This document shows positions 1 to 7,743 of a DNA stretch of 64,000 nt, in pieces. This DNA is from Bacteroidales bacterium (GTDB taxonomy: Bacteria > Bacteroidota > Bacteroidia > Bacteroidales > UBA932), in contig SUYR01000006.1 in assembly GCA_015060335.1 (NCBI GenBank), forward strand, positions 1-64,000, written 5' to 3'. Position 1 is the stretch's first letter, and every line of letters starts with the position of its first letter. Made by a program: the position numbers and the translations under genes. Under the pieces are notes generated by a model, which had not been told where the DNA came from, did not search any database, and saw only the letters and a program-made list of their open reading frames with translations.

Positions 1-50
1 CTCAAAGACCGATTCATCATACTTTAATAGACTATATAAGACTATCTTTG

Positions 51-123
51 TGCTCCCCCAGGGGCTCGAACCCTGGACCCCAACATTAAGAGTGTCGTGC
101 TCTACCAACTGAGCTAGGGAAGC
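51..123 (-). tRNA. tRNA-Lys (CTT anticodon), copy 1
   Basis: Read on the minus strand this folds as a standard cloverleaf: 7-bp acceptor GCTTCCC with GGGGAGC, discriminator A, D arm GCTCAG...GAGC, anticodon loop CTCTTAA giving anticodon CTT (Lys AAG codon), and T arm with TTCGAGC. CCA is not encoded. It is identical in sequence to the copy at 154-226 and is the last gene of a three-tRNA unit. Confidence 0.95.
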
Positions 124-153
124 AATAATATTTAAGAACTTGTTTTGTTGTGG

Positions 154-226
154 TGCTCCCCCAGGGGCTCGAACCCTGGACCCCAACATTAAGAGTGTCG
201 TGCTCTACCAACTGAGCTAGGGAAGC
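154..226 (-). tRNA. tRNA-Lys (CTT anticodon), copy 2
   Basis: Same 73-nt sequence as the copy at 51-123, separated from it by 30 nt. The anticodon loop CTCTTAA gives CTT. The identity of the two copies suggests a recent tandem duplication or gene conversion. It is probably cotranscribed with both neighbours. Confidence 0.95.
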
Positions 227-237
227 AGTATTGTTTG

Positions 238-310
238 TGATTCGCTTGGGGTTCGAACCCAAGACCCCAACATTAAAAGTGTTGTGCTCTACCTACTGAG
301 CTAGCGAATC
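238..310 (-). tRNA. tRNA-Lys (TTT anticodon)
   Basis: Minus-strand cloverleaf with acceptor GATTCGC/GCGAATC, discriminator A, anticodon loop CTTTTAA giving TTT (Lys AAA and AAG), and T loop TTCGAAC. It is promoter-proximal in the unit and only 11 nt from the next tRNA. It shares the D and anticodon arms with the CTT copies, so the three look like paralogues. Confidence 0.95.
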
Positions 311-361
311 AATCCGTGGTCATTCTCGGGTTTCTAATGAACTCCTCTCGAATTGGGACTG

Positions 362-392
362 CAAAGGTACATATTTTTTCGGACGCTGCAAA
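362..392 (-). promoter_or_regulatory. Promoter of the tRNA-Lys unit
   Basis: On the minus strand a -7 element TACCTTTG (complement of 362-369) lies about 19 nt downstream of a TTTG -33 element (complement of 389-392). This matches the Bacteroidota housekeeping sigma consensus TTTG ... TAnnTTTG. It sits about 50 nt upstream of the first tRNA. Confidence 0.75.
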
Positions 393-411
393 TTTTTCTT
401 CATTTTTTTAC

Positions 412-498
412 AACAAAAAAAGCCTTCACATCCCTTGCCGGGCTCCGTGACTGCTATCAGAGCCCTGTTCAGGCAGAAATGGAAGGGAGTGTGAAGGC
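412..498 (-). terminator. Rho-independent terminator after the beta-barrel gene
   Basis: Arms 422-436 and 483-498 are nearly perfect complements (GCCTTCACA...TGTGAAGGC, extended by tccctt/aaggga with a bulge). An inner GGCTC/GAGCC hairpin lies inside the loop. On the minus strand the stem runs straight into a seven-T tract (421-415). It insulates the envelope operon from the tRNA promoter. Confidence 0.85.
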
Positions 499-509
499 CG
501 TGGATTCTA

Positions 510-1121
510 TCAGAAGGCTATACCCAGTTTGAATCCGAGATTATTCAAGCCAGTCAAATCTATTGCTTTATTTCTGTTTGTCGCATAACTGTAGTAGACA
601 GCGACCTGAAAGCCGAAGTCTGTTCGTTCAAACGGGAAGAAGGTCATGCCTATTTCAGGAGACACATAGAAGCCCCAGTTGTCATGTTGATTTACAAAAG
701 TGGACATATATGTGTTCTGAGTCGAATATTCCGCACCTAATTTTGCTTCAATATATGGCTGGAACATTGTCCTGAGGAATCGGTATCTCATTGTCGCACC
801 GAATGGGACTTGATATATTGACCTGTCAAGATCCGTAGTCAATGCAGACATATCAGAGAATGTATATGTCTGCTTAGGGATGTACTCGCTGTTTGTATTG
901 AAACTTGCGAAACCTCCCAGTGCAAACATCGGAGTGATATAGTAACCACCTTCGATATATGCTCCATATCCCTGCGCACTTTCTGCAAAATCATTTGCAA
1001 GGGTACCGTTGAACTGCCATCCGCCGTTGACATAGTATTCCTTACTCATCTGGGCATTGGCCTGAGCTGCTGCAACAAGCATGGCTGCAGAAGCTGCAAT
1101 TATGTATAGTATCTTTTTCAT
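510..1121 (-). CDS. Small outer-membrane beta-barrel protein
   Basis: 203 residues. A cleavable signal peptide ends near Ala23 (ANA|Q). The mature protein has alternating aromatic and polar beta-strand patterns (YYVNGGWQF, AYIEGGYYI, ATMRYRFL, GFYVSPEIGMTFF) and ends in Phe, the usual last residue of an outer-membrane barrel recognised by BAM. Length fits an eight-stranded barrel of the OMP_b-brl type. It is the last gene of a three-gene minus operon with DUF4251 and DUF4136 proteins, 21 nt after the DUF4136 gene, so an envelope role is likely. Ligand and function are unknown. Confidence 0.85.
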   Translation of the reverse strand: MKKILYIIAASAAMLVAAAQANAQMSKEYYVNGGWQFNGTLANDFAESAQGYGAYIEGGYYITPMFALGGFASFNTNSEYIPKQTYTFSDMSALTTDLDRSIYQVPFGATMRYRFLRTMFQPYIEAKLGAEYSTQNTYMSTFVNQHDNWGFYVSPEIGMTFFPFERTDFGFQVAVYYSYATNRNKAIDLTGLNNLGFKLGIAF

Positions 1122-1142
1122 GTCTTTTGAATTAAATTGTTA

Positions 1143-1778
1143 CTATTTCGACGGATCGAGATATGGTGACTGTGCAAATGCCTGATCTACAGCTGCTGAC
1201 ATCCTCTTGACATCATAATTGAGGCTGGCACTTGCAGGACCTCCGATGTAGCATGACCAGATAATCTTGAGCTTTCCGTTCTCCTCCCCTGCTGTCAGAT
1301 CCACCATGTCAGTAATCAATGCATTTGTGGTATAGCTATACGTGACAGGATAAGGATAGTACCAGCCTGTCCAGTTGCCCCAATATCCTGCCGGCCAATA
1401 TCCCGGATAGTCAAGCCACCAATATGGATCGTCATAATACTGGACAAATCTCTCTGTCCTCTCAGCATATGTCACCTGAAGGCCGAGCTGAGCTTCCGGA
1501 TTTGATGGAAGATAGACATAGCCGAGCTTCTCCATATTTGTCCTGTATGCCTGGATCAAAGCCAGAGCATTGTCGGACTTTGAATAATATGGCTTCTTTG
1601 TCTGTCCGATAACAAGAACGCTGTCTGCGATGTCGAATGTTCTGAATTCAGAGAATTTCACATCCTTGGCAGGAGCGGTATATACAAGGTACTCTCCGTC
1701 ACCATCCTGTGAGTATGGTTCTTTGTGGCACGCAAGTGCCAGAAGCGCCAATGAAGAAATTAGAAGTATCTTTTTCAT
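1143..1778 (-). CDS. DUF4136-family lipoprotein
   Basis: 211 residues. It starts with a lipoprotein signal (MKKILLISS, lipobox LALAC, lipidated Cys17), so it is predicted to be anchored in an envelope membrane. The body resembles DUF4136: a region around FRTFDIADSVLV, then a conserved stretch on long-chain solubility-type beta strands, with an aromatic Tyr/Trp-rich loop (YDDPYWWLDYPGYW) in the middle. The C-terminus ends in a helix (AAVDQAFAQSPY) typical of the family. It is the middle gene of the envelope operon, 25 nt after the DUF4251 gene. Biochemical function is unknown. Confidence 0.85.
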   Translation of the reverse strand: MKKILLISSLALLALACHKEPYSQDGDGEYLVYTAPAKDVKFSEFRTFDIADSVLVIGQTKKPYYSKSDNALALIQAYRTNMEKLGYVYLPSNPEAQLGLQVTYAERTERFVQYYDDPYWWLDYPGYWPAGYWGNWTGWYYPYPVTYSYTTNALITDMVDLTAGEENGKLKIIWSCYIGGPASASLNYDVKRMSAAVDQAFAQSPYLDPSK

Positions 1779-1803
1779 GATTTTCTTGATTTAATAGTTC
1801 GTT

Positions 1804-2424
1804 TTATAATGATGTACCTTCAAACACACTTGAATTGTCGTAAGGCACGATATCGCCTTGCATCCATACTGTATTTGAATTGAAGTTCGGATAGATTGTA
1901 GCAGATGCATTGTTTGTTCCCGGCACCATGTATATCTCAATCTGAGCATTGATACCGATACCTGTAACATTGAAGGATATGGTGGTCCTACCTTTCTTAT
2001 CTACCATTTTCTGCATTCCCGAGATCATTCCATCCACTGTGACACCACCCACACCGTTAGGACCGGCAGAAAAATTGCTTGGAGAGACCTGGACAACAGC
2101 TCTGTCACCTTTGACAGAAATGAAGTTTGTGGTAGAATTCACGTAAACGGTATTACCGCTCTTGAATGTCACCTGATTGGCTTCAAGTACAAAATCCCTG
2201 TTCTGGACAGCCGCTGCAGCCTGAACCCCAGCGATGGAGTCTGTAAGCTCATTGATTTCCCGTCTCTCTGCTGAGCGAGCCTTGAACTCTTCCATTTCCT
2301 GATGCCACTTCTCCTTATCCTGCTGAAGTTTGCTCGGGCGGGATTGGCTCTGGGCATTTATGTCGAGGGCAGTCACCGAGAGTCCTGCGACTATGACCGT
2401 CAAGGTCAGTATAACTTTTTTCAT
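1804..2424 (-). CDS. DUF4251-domain exported protein
   Basis: 206 residues. A signal peptide is cleaved near Ala24 (DINA|Q). A charged, helical, probably coiled-coil segment follows (about residues 28-65, rich in Lys/Glu/Gln). The DUF4251 beta domain occupies about residues 75-200 and contains FVLEANQVTFKSG and the VQVSPSNFSAGPNGVGGVT segment. It is the first gene of the envelope operon. A near-consensus -7 element, one base short (TACTTTG, complement of 2461-2467), lies upstream. Function is unknown; the family is confined largely to Bacteroidota. Confidence 0.85.
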   Translation of the reverse strand: MKKVILTLTVIVAGLSVTALDINAQSQSRPSKLQQDKEKWHQEMEEFKARSAERREINELTDSIAGVQAAAAVQNRDFVLEANQVTFKSGNTVYVNSTTNFISVKGDRAVVQVSPSNFSAGPNGVGGVTVDGMISGMQKMVDKKGRTTISFNVTGIGINAQIEIYMVPGTNNASATIYPNFNSNTVWMQGDIVPYDNSSVFEGTSL

Positions 2425-2507
2425 ACACTACTATTTTTAATCATTCTAAACTGCATAAGGCAAAGTACGCGCCAAATCAAAAGCTGGACATTTTAATCTG
2501 TTTTTTG

Positions 2508-2515
2508 TATATTTG
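2508..2515 (+). promoter_or_regulatory. -7 promoter element of relA-like operon
   Basis: TATATTTG matches TAnnTTTG and ends 26 nt before the relA-like start codon. The region is intergenic and divergent from the DUF4251 gene. No clear -33 TTTG is visible. Confidence 0.65.
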
Positions 2516-2541
2516 TAGATTAATCAAGAAATATCAAGGAT

Positions 2542-4704
2542 ATGGAACGAATAGAAAGGCTGTTTCCAAGATATGACAGCGAAGGTAAAGCTATGATTTT
2601 CAAAGCATTCCGAATCGCTGAAGCTACTTTAGCCACTCAAACCAGAAGTAATGGAGCTCCGTTCATAGAGCATCCTCTGGCTGTTGCAAAGATTGCCTGC
2701 GACGAAATAGGTCTGTCCGCAGAATGTATCGCAGCAGTATTCCTTCATGAGGCTACACGTTTCTTCCCCGAAACAGATATAACATCAGAAGGATTCAGCA
2801 AGGACATCTATACAATAGTGGATGGCTTGAACAAGATTTCTACCATCAAGCCAAAAGACACGAAACTCGAAGCTGAAAACTACAAGAAACTGATAGTATC
2901 ATATTCAAAAGATCCTCGCGTCACCGTATTGAAGATAGCTGACAGGCTTGAAGTGATGCGTTCGCTCGACATGTTCCCTAAACTCTCTCGAGAAAGGAAG
3001 GTGCTCGAGACCATGATGCTATATATTCCACTCGCTCACCAGCTAGGATTATATAATATAAAGAGCGAGATGGAGGATATATATTTCAGGCATGCTGATC
3101 CTGAACAGTACAGGGCCATTACCAACAAGCTCAAAAGTACGGAGAGAGACAGGCAGAAGCTGATGACACAATTCATCGAACCGCTTAAACAGAAACTCTC
3201 TGACGAAGGGATACAGTACAAGCTGAAGGTACGCACCAAGACCGCCCTGTCGATCTACAAGAAAATGCAGAAACAAAAAGTCGGGTTTGAAGGTGTATAT
3301 GACGTATTTGCCATAAGATTCATAATAGACTGCGAAGCTGACAGAGAACTGGAACACGCTCTCTGCTGGAAGGTATTCTCATATGTGACGGAAGAGTATG
3401 AGTCAGACACCAGACGTCTGAGGGACTGGATATCAAATCCAAAGCCGAACGGATACGAGTCACTCCATATCACTGTAAAGAACAAGGAAGGCAGCTACCT
3501 TGAGGTTCAGATAAGGACAAAGAGGATGGACGATATGGCTGAAAGCGGTCTGGCATCTCATTGGTCATATAAAGGGATACGCCATGAAGCTACGCTTGAC
3601 AAATGGCTCACCGCAGTGCGACGTGCTCTTGAAAATCCCATCGGATCTGAAGGTGACCCTATGGGGGCGTACTATGAGGATGAACTCCTTGAAATGCCTA
3701 CCAAGGAAATCTTTGTATTCACCCCGACAGGAGAACTACGTAAGCTGACCGCAGGTGCAACTGTTCTTGATTTTGCATTCGACATACACTCAAACCTTGG
3801 AATAAAGTGCACAGGAGGCAAGGTCAACGGAAAAGCAGTAAGAATCAACGAGAAGCTGAAGACAGGTGACGTGGTGGAGATCATGTCCGGCAAGAACCAG
3901 AAACCTTCTTCGGACTGGCTCAACATTGTAGTGACCAGTAAGGCCAAGACAAAGATCAAGCAGAAACTCAGTGAGGCAGAATTCCAGAAGGCGTCTGACG
4001 GAAAAGAACTGCTCGGCAGGCGTCTGAAGAACTGGAAGATGGATCTTTCCGACGATGTAATGGCCGAACTTCTGAAGAGGCTCAAATATAAGACCATCAA
4101 TGCGTTCTATGCTGCGATCGGAGAAGGCGAACTCGACGTTGCTGACGTAAAGAATATGATAAATGACCTGAACGAAGGCAATACGGACCAGGCTGGCACT
4201 CAGGAAAACAAGAATGTAACAAAAGCCATTGTACAGGAGAAAGGCAGTGATGACATACTTGTAATCGATGCCAAGAATGTCAGAGGAATCGACTATCGTA
4301 TGGCGAAGTGCTGCAATCCTGTATTCGGAGACGATGTGTTCGGATTCGTAACCAGGACAGAAGGAATCAAGATCCATAGAATGTCATGTCCTAATGCCGG
4401 ACGTCTGATGGACATGTACCCATACAGAATACAGAAAGTCAAGTGGAGCGAAAATCCGAGCAGTGGAAATTTCCAGACCGGCCTGAGAGTTGTCGCTGCT
4501 CTTGAGCCTTCCGTGATCAATGAGATAATGGATATAATCAACTCGTTCCGCGCCTCTTTGAGATCGTTCAATGTATCTGAGAACAACAGGAACGGTACTT
4601 ATGACATCACAATGAAAATCGCAGTTCCAAGTAATCTGGAGCTTGACAAAGTCACTTCACAACTTCGCAACTTGCGTAATGTAATAAAGATAAACAGAAT
4701 ATAA
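2542..4704 (+). CDS. relA: RelA/SpoT homologue, (p)ppGpp synthetase with degenerate hydrolase site
   Basis: 720 residues, the full long-RSH length. Domains: N-terminal HD-like region (about 20-190), synthetase (about 200-350), TGS (about 385-450), zinc-finger/conserved-Cys region (about 580-625, MAKCCNPVFGD) and C-terminal ACT (about 640-720). The synthetase motifs are intact: RLRDWISNPKPNGYESLH and EVQIRTKRMDDMAE. The hydrolase site is not. His44 and Asp134 remain, but the HDxxED motif reads HEATRF (His69-Glu70, then Arg-Phe in place of Glu-Asp), and the Asn four residues after Asp134 is Val138. I infer a synthetase-only RelA-type enzyme answering starved ribosomes. A separate SpoT-like hydrolase should then exist elsewhere. 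It is cotranscribed with the next gene (6-nt gap). Confidence 0.9.
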   Translation: MERIERLFPRYDSEGKAMIFKAFRIAEATLATQTRSNGAPFIEHPLAVAKIACDEIGLSAECIAAVFLHEATRFFPETDITSEGFSKDIYTIVDGLNKISTIKPKDTKLEAENYKKLIVSYSKDPRVTVLKIADRLEVMRSLDMFPKLSRERKVLETMMLYIPLAHQLGLYNIKSEMEDIYFRHADPEQYRAITNKLKSTERDRQKLMTQFIEPLKQKLSDEGIQYKLKVRTKTALSIYKKMQKQKVGFEGVYDVFAIRFIIDCEADRELEHALCWKVFSYVTEEYESDTRRLRDWISNPKPNGYESLHITVKNKEGSYLEVQIRTKRMDDMAESGLASHWSYKGIRHEATLDKWLTAVRRALENPIGSEGDPMGAYYEDELLEMPTKEIFVFTPTGELRKLTAGATVLDFAFDIHSNLGIKCTGGKVNGKAVRINEKLKTGDVVEIMSGKNQKPSSDWLNIVVTSKAKTKIKQKLSEAEFQKASDGKELLGRRLKNWKMDLSDDVMAELLKRLKYKTINAFYAAIGEGELDVADVKNMINDLNEGNTDQAGTQENKNVTKAIVQEKGSDDILVIDAKNVRGIDYRMAKCCNPVFGDDVFGFVTRTEGIKIHRMSCPNAGRLMDMYPYRIQKVKWSENPSSGNFQTGLRVVAALEPSVINEIMDIINSFRASLRSFNVSENNRNGTYDITMKIAVPSNLELDKVTSQLRNLRNVIKINRI

Positions 4705-4710
4705 GACCAT

Positions 4711-5208
4711 ATGAGAGATATTGACATAGAAGAAAGAGTGGCAAAAGCCAGAAAACTGTTCAAAGAAGAAGGATATAACTGCTGTCAGGCGGTTGTCCTT
4801 GCGTATAATGACATATTCAATATCGATGATACGACTGCTGCATCTCTTGCTTCAGGATTCGGAGGCGGGATGGGTCGTATGAGAGAGGTGTGTGGCAGCG
4901 TCAGCGGAATGGTTCTGCTTGCCGGACTTCTCAAACCTGCCACAGATCCCTCAGACAAGACCGCCCGTACAGGGAACTATGCCCTTGTACAGGAAGTCGC
5001 CGGAGAGTTCGAGGACATCAACGGTTCTATTATCTGTAAGGAACTGTTAGGCATCACAGGAGCAATAAAATCATCTGACAGCATACATGGTATCCCTGAG
5101 TCTCCTGTTCCGTCTGACAGGACTCCTGATTACTATAAGAAGCGCCCATGCGAAGAACTTGTAGGGATTTCAGCGAGAATTATTGGCGAAAAGATTAAAT
5201 CTTTATAA
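4711..5208 (+). CDS. C_GCAxxG_C_C family protein (putative redox protein)
   Basis: 165 residues, cytoplasmic. It shows the family's cysteine pattern: CC at 24-25 in GYNCCQAV, the glycine-rich segment GFGGGMGRMREVCGSVSGM, then single Cys residues further on (IICKELLG and RPCEELVG). The family name comes from this motif; a redox or cofactor-binding role is suspected but unproven. It lies 6 nt after relA and 24 nt before ppa, so it is probably cotranscribed with relA. Length agrees with family members. Confidence 0.85.
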   Translation: MRDIDIEERVAKARKLFKEEGYNCCQAVVLAYNDIFNIDDTTAASLASGFGGGMGRMREVCGSVSGMVLLAGLLKPATDPSDKTARTGNYALVQEVAGEFEDINGSIICKELLGITGAIKSSDSIHGIPESPVPSDRTPDYYKKRPCEELVGISARIIGEKIKSL

Positions 5209-5213
5209 ATTTG
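5183..5213 (+). promoter_or_regulatory. Internal promoter for ppa
   Basis: TTG at 5183-5185 and TAAATTTG at 5206-5213 have the 20-nt spacing of a Bacteroidota promoter. The element overlaps the 3' end of the C_GCAxxG_C_C gene and ends 19 nt before the ppa start codon. It would let pyrophosphatase be expressed independently of relA. Confidence 0.65.
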
Positions 5214-5232
5214 CGAGTCTAAAACTATTCAA

Positions 5233-5856
5233 ATGGATTTTTCTAAAGCACATAAGGCACATCCATGGCATGGAATCAGCCTTGGAAACAATGTTCCCGA
5301 AGAGGTTAGGGCATTCATTGAGATCGTCCCTACCGACACTGTAAAATATGAAGTGGACAAGGAATCCGGATATCTTTCTCTGGACCGTCCCCAGAAGTTC
5401 TCCAATATAGTTCCGTCCCTCTATGGTTTCCTGCCAAAATCATACTGCGGTCCCAAGATGGCTGAGCTGACCAACAAGGCACTGGTACGTTTCGATATCG
5501 AAGGTGACGGAGACCCTCTGGATATCTGCGTCCTCACAGAAAAGGATGTGACTCACGGTGATGTAATCGTAAACGCACGTCCTATCGGAGGTCTTCGTCT
5601 TCTGGACCATAATCAGGCAGACGATAAGATTATCGCAGTACTCAAAAGCGACGCCGTATATGGAATGATGACAGACATAGAGCAGGTACCTTCGGATATC
5701 ATACGTCGTCTTATCCATTATTTCAGCACATATAAGGATATTCCTGGAGAGCACACCAGCAGAATGCAGTTCATAAGCATATATGGACCTGACGTGGCAA
5801 AGGATGTGATACTCCGTTCAATGGAAGACTACCAGGACTACATTGCCAAGAAATAG
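5233..5856 (+). CDS. ppa: Inorganic pyrophosphatase (family I)
   Basis: 207 residues. It hydrolyses pyrophosphate to phosphate and so drives biosynthetic reactions forward. The family I signature DGDPLD is present (Asp92, Asp94, Asp97), with VKYEVDKESG (Lys38, Glu40) and a Tyr/Lys-rich C-terminal region. It is slightly longer than the E. coli enzyme and has an extended N-terminus (KAHPWHGIS), common in Bacteroidota. It follows relA and the C_GCAxxG_C_C gene but has its own promoter, and is closed by a strong hairpin terminator. Confidence 0.93.
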   Translation: MDFSKAHKAHPWHGISLGNNVPEEVRAFIEIVPTDTVKYEVDKESGYLSLDRPQKFSNIVPSLYGFLPKSYCGPKMAELTNKALVRFDIEGDGDPLDICVLTEKDVTHGDVIVNARPIGGLRLLDHNQADDKIIAVLKSDAVYGMMTDIEQVPSDIIRRLIHYFSTYKDIPGEHTSRMQFISIYGPDVAKDVILRSMEDYQDYIAKK

Positions 5857-5862
5857 AATGGC

Positions 5863-5903
5863 AAAGGCGGTGACTCTGACACAGAATCACCGCCTTTCTT
5901 ATT
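5863..5903. terminator. Bidirectional terminator between ppa and winged-helix gene
   Basis: AAAGGCGGTGA and TCACCGCCTTT are perfect 11-nt complements around a short loop, followed by a T-rich run on both strands. It serves the convergent ppa and winged-helix genes. Confidence 0.9.
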
Positions 5904-5913
5904 TCAATAAGGA

Positions 5914-6132
5914 TTAGAGAGTATAATACTCGCAGTCCTTACCGCAGCGTGTCTCAACTACGACATTAAGCTTGCCTTCGCGAGCAAGCCAGCCAAGAGC
6001 TGTATAAAAATCTGCACTTGCAAGACCAGACTCCTTCTTGAGTTTAGCCTCAGTCATTTTACCATTAGTGTTGAGGGCATTCCAAAGAATACCTGCGTTG
6101 TTTCCGATGTTGTTGATTTCCATAGTCTTCAA
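5914..6132 (-). CDS. Small winged helix-turn-helix protein (DUF2582-like)
   Basis: 72 residues from the first ATG; a second in-frame ATG three codons later (MEINNIGNNAG, start 6123) is equally plausible. The fold is a mini winged helix: ILWNALN (helix 1), MTEAKLKKESGL (helix 2), SADFYTALGWLAREGKL (recognition helix), then a beta wing with two Cys (ETRCGKDCEYY). Members are widespread in Bacteroidota and are thought to bind DNA, but targets are unknown. It has its own promoter and stands alone. Confidence 0.85.
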   Translation of the reverse strand: MKTMEINNIGNNAGILWNALNTNGKMTEAKLKKESGLASADFYTALGWLAREGKLNVVVETRCGKDCEYYTL

Positions 6133-6161
6133 TCTTTATAATTCATTATTCAAAATCCTTG

Positions 6162-6169
6162 CAAAGATA
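6162..6169 (-). promoter_or_regulatory. -7 element of winged-helix gene
   Basis: The complement reads TATCTTTG, a match to TAnnTTTG, about 30-39 nt upstream of the two candidate starts. Confidence 0.6.
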
Positions 6170-6307
6170 ATCAAAGGAAAAGACATAACTCCCTTTGTAA
6201 CAAAAAGTTAACGTAAACCATATAGATATTCCGATTCAAAAGACCTATCATACAGACGTGATAATCAGCACATTAGAACACAATTTCATATTCTCGATAA
6301 AGTTTTA

Positions 6308-6315
6308 TAAATTTG
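6308..6315 (+). promoter_or_regulatory. -7 element of DJ-1/SDR operon
   Basis: TAAATTTG matches TAnnTTTG and ends 21 nt before the ATG at 6337. This favours the 6337 start over the upstream in-frame ATG at 6313, which overlaps the promoter. Confidence 0.6.
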
Positions 6316-6336
6316 TTGGATAAAACTTTATGCAAC

Positions 6337-6912
6337 ATGAAAGGAACATACATATTTCTTGCTGACGGCTTCGAGATTTCGGAAGCGCTGACTACCGTGA
6401 ACATGCTCAGAAGAGGTGGAGTAAACGTCAAGACCGTTTCCATCTATGATGACAGGATTGTTACCAGTTCAAACAGGATTCCCGTGATTGCAGACATGGC
6501 GTTCGGTGAATTCAGAGCATCCACATCATTTGGGCCCTGCCTCAAGACAGACGTGATGATATTCCCTGGCGGAATGCCCGGTTCATCCAATCTTGCAGCA
6601 TTCGGCAAACTGATGGACATAATGAAACAGCATCATCAGGAAGGAGGCACACTGGCTGCAATATGTGCGGCTCCAAGTGTAGTACTTGGTCTGCTGCCGG
6701 GACTTGAGGGTACAAGAATGACATGCTACGACGGTTTTGAGGAAGCACTCACAGCTAAAGGAGTAGAATATGTCAAAGAAGGTGTAGTGGTCGACGGAAA
6801 TATAATCACAGGACGTGGTCCTGGCTGGGCTGTCGAATTCGGTCTCGCCATACTTGCTCATGTCAAGGGGCAGGAAACAGCGGACAAGGTTAAAGCCGGA
6901 TTAATGTTATAG
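6337..6912 (+). CDS. DJ-1/PfpI family protein (ThiJ-like)
   Basis: 191 residues from the start at 6337; an upstream in-frame ATG at 6313 overlaps the promoter and is rejected. It has the class-I-amidotransferase-like DJ-1 fold: TYIFLADGFEISEA carries the conserved Glu, and GTLAAICAAPSVVLG carries the nucleophile-elbow Cys followed by Ala-Ala-Pro. Family members act as chaperones, glyoxalases or deglycases in the cytoplasm, and specificity cannot be read here. It is cotranscribed with the SDR gene (2-nt gap), which hints at carbonyl or oxidative stress handling, but this is inference. Confidence 0.9.
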   Translation: MKGTYIFLADGFEISEALTTVNMLRRGGVNVKTVSIYDDRIVTSSNRIPVIADMAFGEFRASTSFGPCLKTDVMIFPGGMPGSSNLAAFGKLMDIMKQHHQEGGTLAAICAAPSVVLGLLPGLEGTRMTCYDGFEEALTAKGVEYVKEGVVVDGNIITGRGPGWAVEFGLAILAHVKGQETADKVKAGLML

Positions 6913-6914
6913 AA

Positions 6915-7703
6915 ATGATGGAATTCAAGAACAAGACCGTATTGATCACCGGAGGTGGTAGCGGTATCGGAGAAGCCATGGCGTACCAGTATGCCATGAA
7001 GGGTACAAATGTAATACTGACAGGAAGGCGTCTGGAGACATTGGAAAAAGTTCAGACAAAGTGTATTGAACTTGGCGTAAAGTCTTGGTGCAAGACAGTA
7101 GATGTAGAGAAACCCGAATCCATCGATGAACTTGTGAAATGGATCAATAAAGAGGGACATCTTATTGACTTTCTGCTTCTTAATGCAGGTATTTCCCAGA
7201 GGGCACTCACACTGGATACAGATATCAGCGTTGACCGCAGACTCATGGAAGTGAATTATTTCGGAGGCATCTATCTCGTGAAAGCACTCAAGGACATGTT
7301 CCTTGAAAGAGGTGTTCACATCGCTGTCGTATCGTCTGTTTCAGGAGTGTTCGGTTTCCCTGTACGCTCTGCATACTGTGCATCAAAACATGCAATCCAC
7401 GGATTCTACGAGACCATTGCACTGGAGTATCCGCAGATAAAGACAACTATCATAATACCAGGAAGAATCCACACAGATGTATCAAAAAATGCCCTGGACG
7501 GAAACGGCAAGGCAACAGGTATAATGGATCCCGGACAGGCAAACGGATATGACGTGAACAAATGTGCACGGGTTGCAATCAAGGCGATCGCGAGAGGCAA
7601 GCATCAGAAGGTGATCGGAGGATTCGATACTATCATGGTACCTTTCTACAAATATATTCCTTGTCTTTTCAGGCTTATTGCTCGGAACGTATCTGCAAGG
7701 TAA
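6915..7703 (+). CDS. Short-chain dehydrogenase/reductase (SDR)
   Basis: 262 residues; a second ATG follows immediately at 6918. The classical SDR layout is clear: TGGGSGIG cofactor loop (about residues 12-19), Arg-rich GRR after beta-2 suggesting NADP preference, LNAGIS, catalytic Ser in VVSSVSGVFG, and YCASK (Tyr/Lys pair). It resembles the DHRS7-like branch, with a hydrophobic C-terminal end (MVPFYKYIPCLFRLIARN) that may contact membrane. Substrate unknown. It is the second gene of the DJ-1 operon. Confidence 0.9.
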   Translation: MMEFKNKTVLITGGGSGIGEAMAYQYAMKGTNVILTGRRLETLEKVQTKCIELGVKSWCKTVDVEKPESIDELVKWINKEGHLIDFLLLNAGISQRALTLDTDISVDRRLMEVNYFGGIYLVKALKDMFLERGVHIAVVSSVSGVFGFPVRSAYCASKHAIHGFYETIALEYPQIKTTIIIPGRIHTDVSKNALDGNGKATGIMDPGQANGYDVNKCARVAIKAIARGKHQKVIGGFDTIMVPFYKYIPCLFRLIARNVSAR

Positions 7704-7711
7704 TGAATCAA

Positions 7712-7743
7712 CTAAAGGCGGAGCATCAGAACTCCGCCTTTAC
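7712..7743. terminator. Bidirectional terminator overlapping a coding end
   Basis: TAAAGGCGGAG (7713-7723) and CTCCGCCTTTA (7732-7742) are perfect 11-nt complements. The stop codon of the minus-strand phosphatase gene lies in the loop, and its last sense codons (Val-Lys-Ala-Glu) form one arm of the stem. It serves the SDR gene on plus and the phosphatase gene on minus. Confidence 0.85.
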
